DNA of 64,000 bases from Euglena gracilis (taxonomy: Eukaryota > Euglenida > Euglenophyceae > Euglenales): assembly GCA_039621445.1 (NCBI GenBank), contig CP154957.1, forward strand, positions 42,441,474 to 42,505,473, read 5' to 3'. The notes beneath the pieces are model-generated. The model saw only the letters and a program-made list of their open reading frames with translations. It made no database searches and was not told the origin of the DNA. A program made the translations under genes and the position numbers. Of the stretch, positions 62,406 through 64,000 are shown one piece after another (position 1 is the first letter of the stretch; each line of letters starts with the position of its first letter).

Positions 62406-62834
62406 CCCCCCCCCTATGTCCAATGAACGGTAACCTCTGTCCTCTGACCGGGGGGGGGGGGGGGGGGTCGTTGGACATAGGGTAGTGACCAAAAAGGTGT
62501 CCTCTGACCGGGGGGGGGGGGGGGGGGTCGTTGGACATGGGGTCAAAAGAAAGTTGGTGGGTACCTGGGTCCCTACCCACCCAAAAATGCCCAAATTTTC
62601 CCTTCCGGCGCTTCGCACCGAAAGTTTTGGGCAATTTTGACAAATTTTTGTCCAAAAAGTGTCAAAAATGGCATTTTGGCCAAATTTTTGGCCAATTTTT
62701 GGGCAAAATTTTTCGTCCCGGCGCTTTGCGCCGGGACCAAAAATTTGGTCAAACCTCCGAAAAGGTGTCCTCTGACCGCGGGGGGGGGGGTGGTCATTGG
62801 ACATAGGGGGGTCGTTGGACACAGGGGGGGGGGG
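62406..62834. mobile_element. TA-flanked element, TATGTCCAATGACC family, copy 2
   Basis: A second copy of 61824-62235 in the same orientation 170 bp away, with the same ends, subterminal repeats and central stems. TA lies at 62404-62405 and 62835-62836. Sequence between the copies is unrelated, so these are two insertions and not one tandem duplication. Confidence 0.78.
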
Positions 62835-63531
62835 TAACTGAACACTGAATCTCACCTTCTGCCCCCCCCCCAACGTCGTCTCGACCTGTGGACTGCTTGC
62901 CCGCTCCAAGTTTGCTTGTTGTTGAGGGTCAAGTGAGTATTCAGATTCAATTTCAGATTTCAAAGGATCTCAATGGCTGAGGTGTGATTGGTTGATTTGT
63001 TGACTTGTCCAAGGAGAGAAGCAAAAACCCAAAGTAAGTTTCCATTTTTCAAAAAACAAAATGAAACAACTTTTTCCAAATCCGCCAAGGGAATTGAAAA
63101 CACCCTGGGCAGGGTTTTTGATCCTAGGCGGGGACAGGACAAGCCAAGGGATCCGGCACCAACTCTGTCAACAGCCCAACAACCCGGTTTTCCCCCTACA
63201 AATGGCAGTATTTTCAACGCTCCCCCCCCCAAGCGGCCGGACACAACAACAGCAAAACACAACAGACCCAGAGCAATCTGGCCATTCAGCTGTCGCTAGG
63301 TCAGCTGATCGGACATGCCTTAAGCAATGGTATGGTCCAGAGCCCAAAATCATTCAGTCAATCTGAAGAAATCAGGCGACTGTGTGTTTTTGTAGGACGA
63401 GAACGCCATCTCCAAAAAAAAAACTCATCCATCAAGCGCGCTGATAAATCAAGCCGATGTGTGTTGTTGATTCATTGTGGCCTGCCTGGGGCCGTATTAG
63501 CAACCGCTCCGACGTTCCGGCGCAGGGGAAA

Positions 63532-63664
63532 ATCTGGGGTCCATCCAGCCGTGGCACGGTGGACAGAGGCAGCGGCCCTGCAGACCCTGCCGCACGGCTG
63601 CCAGTCGCACCGGACACTGGCCGGGGGACGCCACCTGGTCCGCAGCGGTTCCCCCTCGGGGAAG
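63532..63664 (+). CDS. Candidate exon, function unknown
   Basis: Plus strand: acceptor ttccggcgcag, an open frame reading VHPAVARWTEAAALQTLPHG and LAGGRHLVRSGSPSGK, then donor gtacgg. GC-rich and open in more than one frame, so the call rests mainly on the splice-like boundaries. Confidence 0.22.
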
Positions 63665-64000
63665 GTACGGCGGTTAGGCACCGGGCGGCCCAGAGCGCCC
63701 GACACAGCAACGTGGTCGGGGCAGTCGGGGGGCACTGGGGGGCGGGAACAGGGAAGAACGGAAATGGGGAAGTGGGGTGGTCGACCCCCCCCCGCCCGGG
63801 AGGGGGGGGGTGGTCAACCCCCCATCCACCACAGCATTTTCACAGATTTCCACCCGGCGCCAAAGGCGCCGGGAAAAAAATTTTGGGGTCGAAAATTGGT
63901 GCTCCCGGAAATCCGGGAGGAGGTGGGGGGGTCCCCCCCACCACCCTGTCTGTTTGGCTGATTCCGTTCTGCCTGGGCGGGGACAGGCGGCGAACCCCGT

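Larger units (their letters stand above)
56752..64000. other. Region upstream of the permease: repeats, no identified gene
   Basis: Apart from the elements and three candidate exons listed separately, this stretch is A/T-homopolymer and G/C-tract rich. It includes palindromic GGCGC-type stems (62010-62150, 62600-62740, 63850-63880) and a poly-A run at about 61027-61049. I see no supported coding sequence. Confidence 0.5.

Noticed and set aside
1-64000. tRNA, rRNA or bacterial-type operons
   Set aside because: No cloverleaf-like or rRNA sequence was recognised by eye, and gene structure is plainly intron-rich eukaryotic. A covariance-model scan was not possible.

Overview
This window looks like nuclear DNA of a eukaryote, most likely a photosynthetic euglenid of the Euglena gracilis type. 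The genes are cut into many small exons with introns from under 100 bp to about 5 kb. The intervening DNA is full of repeats, G/C homopolymers and microsatellites. Two kinds of intron occur side by side: ordinary GT...AG introns, and introns with no GT/AG ends that instead begin NNN-CAG and end CTG-NNNNN, with complementary ends. The second kind is, from general knowledge, typical of euglenid nonconventional introns. A dinoflagellate or another lineage with transposon-derived introns cannot be excluded from sequence alone.

All confidently recognised host genes lie on the minus strand, so they read right to left. (1) 56751-48203: a 15-exon amino-acid/polyamine permease of the APC superfamily, closest in remembered motifs to the plant PUT/LAT group. 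(2) 46985-29699: a complete 11-exon EamA/DMT transporter; the exons join in frame to 438 residues, ten expected membrane segments plus a Pro/Ala-rich tail. (3) 24818-3198: a second copy of the same gene whose exons 3 and 4 are missing; in their place are a retroelement and a 13-N assembly gap. (4) 311-167: first exon of a third copy, which runs off the left edge. The EamA genes are a tandem array. Positions 1-18749 and about 24508-45339 are two copies of one segmental duplication, which runs from just left of exon 1 of the downstream gene to a (GA)n tract in intron 4.

Mobile DNA explains much of the rest. A pogo/Tigger-like DDE transposon sits in EamA intron 7 on the plus strand in both copies, with different defects in each. 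A non-LTR-type retroelement (RT fragment, ORF1, APE-type endonuclease) fills 18750-23708. TA-flanked elements with C-tract ends and CAGG...CCTG elements with 8-bp target duplications are scattered throughout.

The most interesting observation is that the CAGG...CCTG elements and the nonconventional introns appear to be the same thing. In the permease, the EamA gene and the transposase gene, intron ends coincide with an inverted-repeat element flanked by an 8-bp target duplication. Removing 3 nt of one duplication and 5 nt of the other exactly restores the reading frame and a conserved protein sequence. The window appears to record intron gain by transposon insertion at several ages, from perfect duplications to decayed ones.

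The region 56.8-64 kb holds repeats and three weak candidate exons; no gene there is identified.
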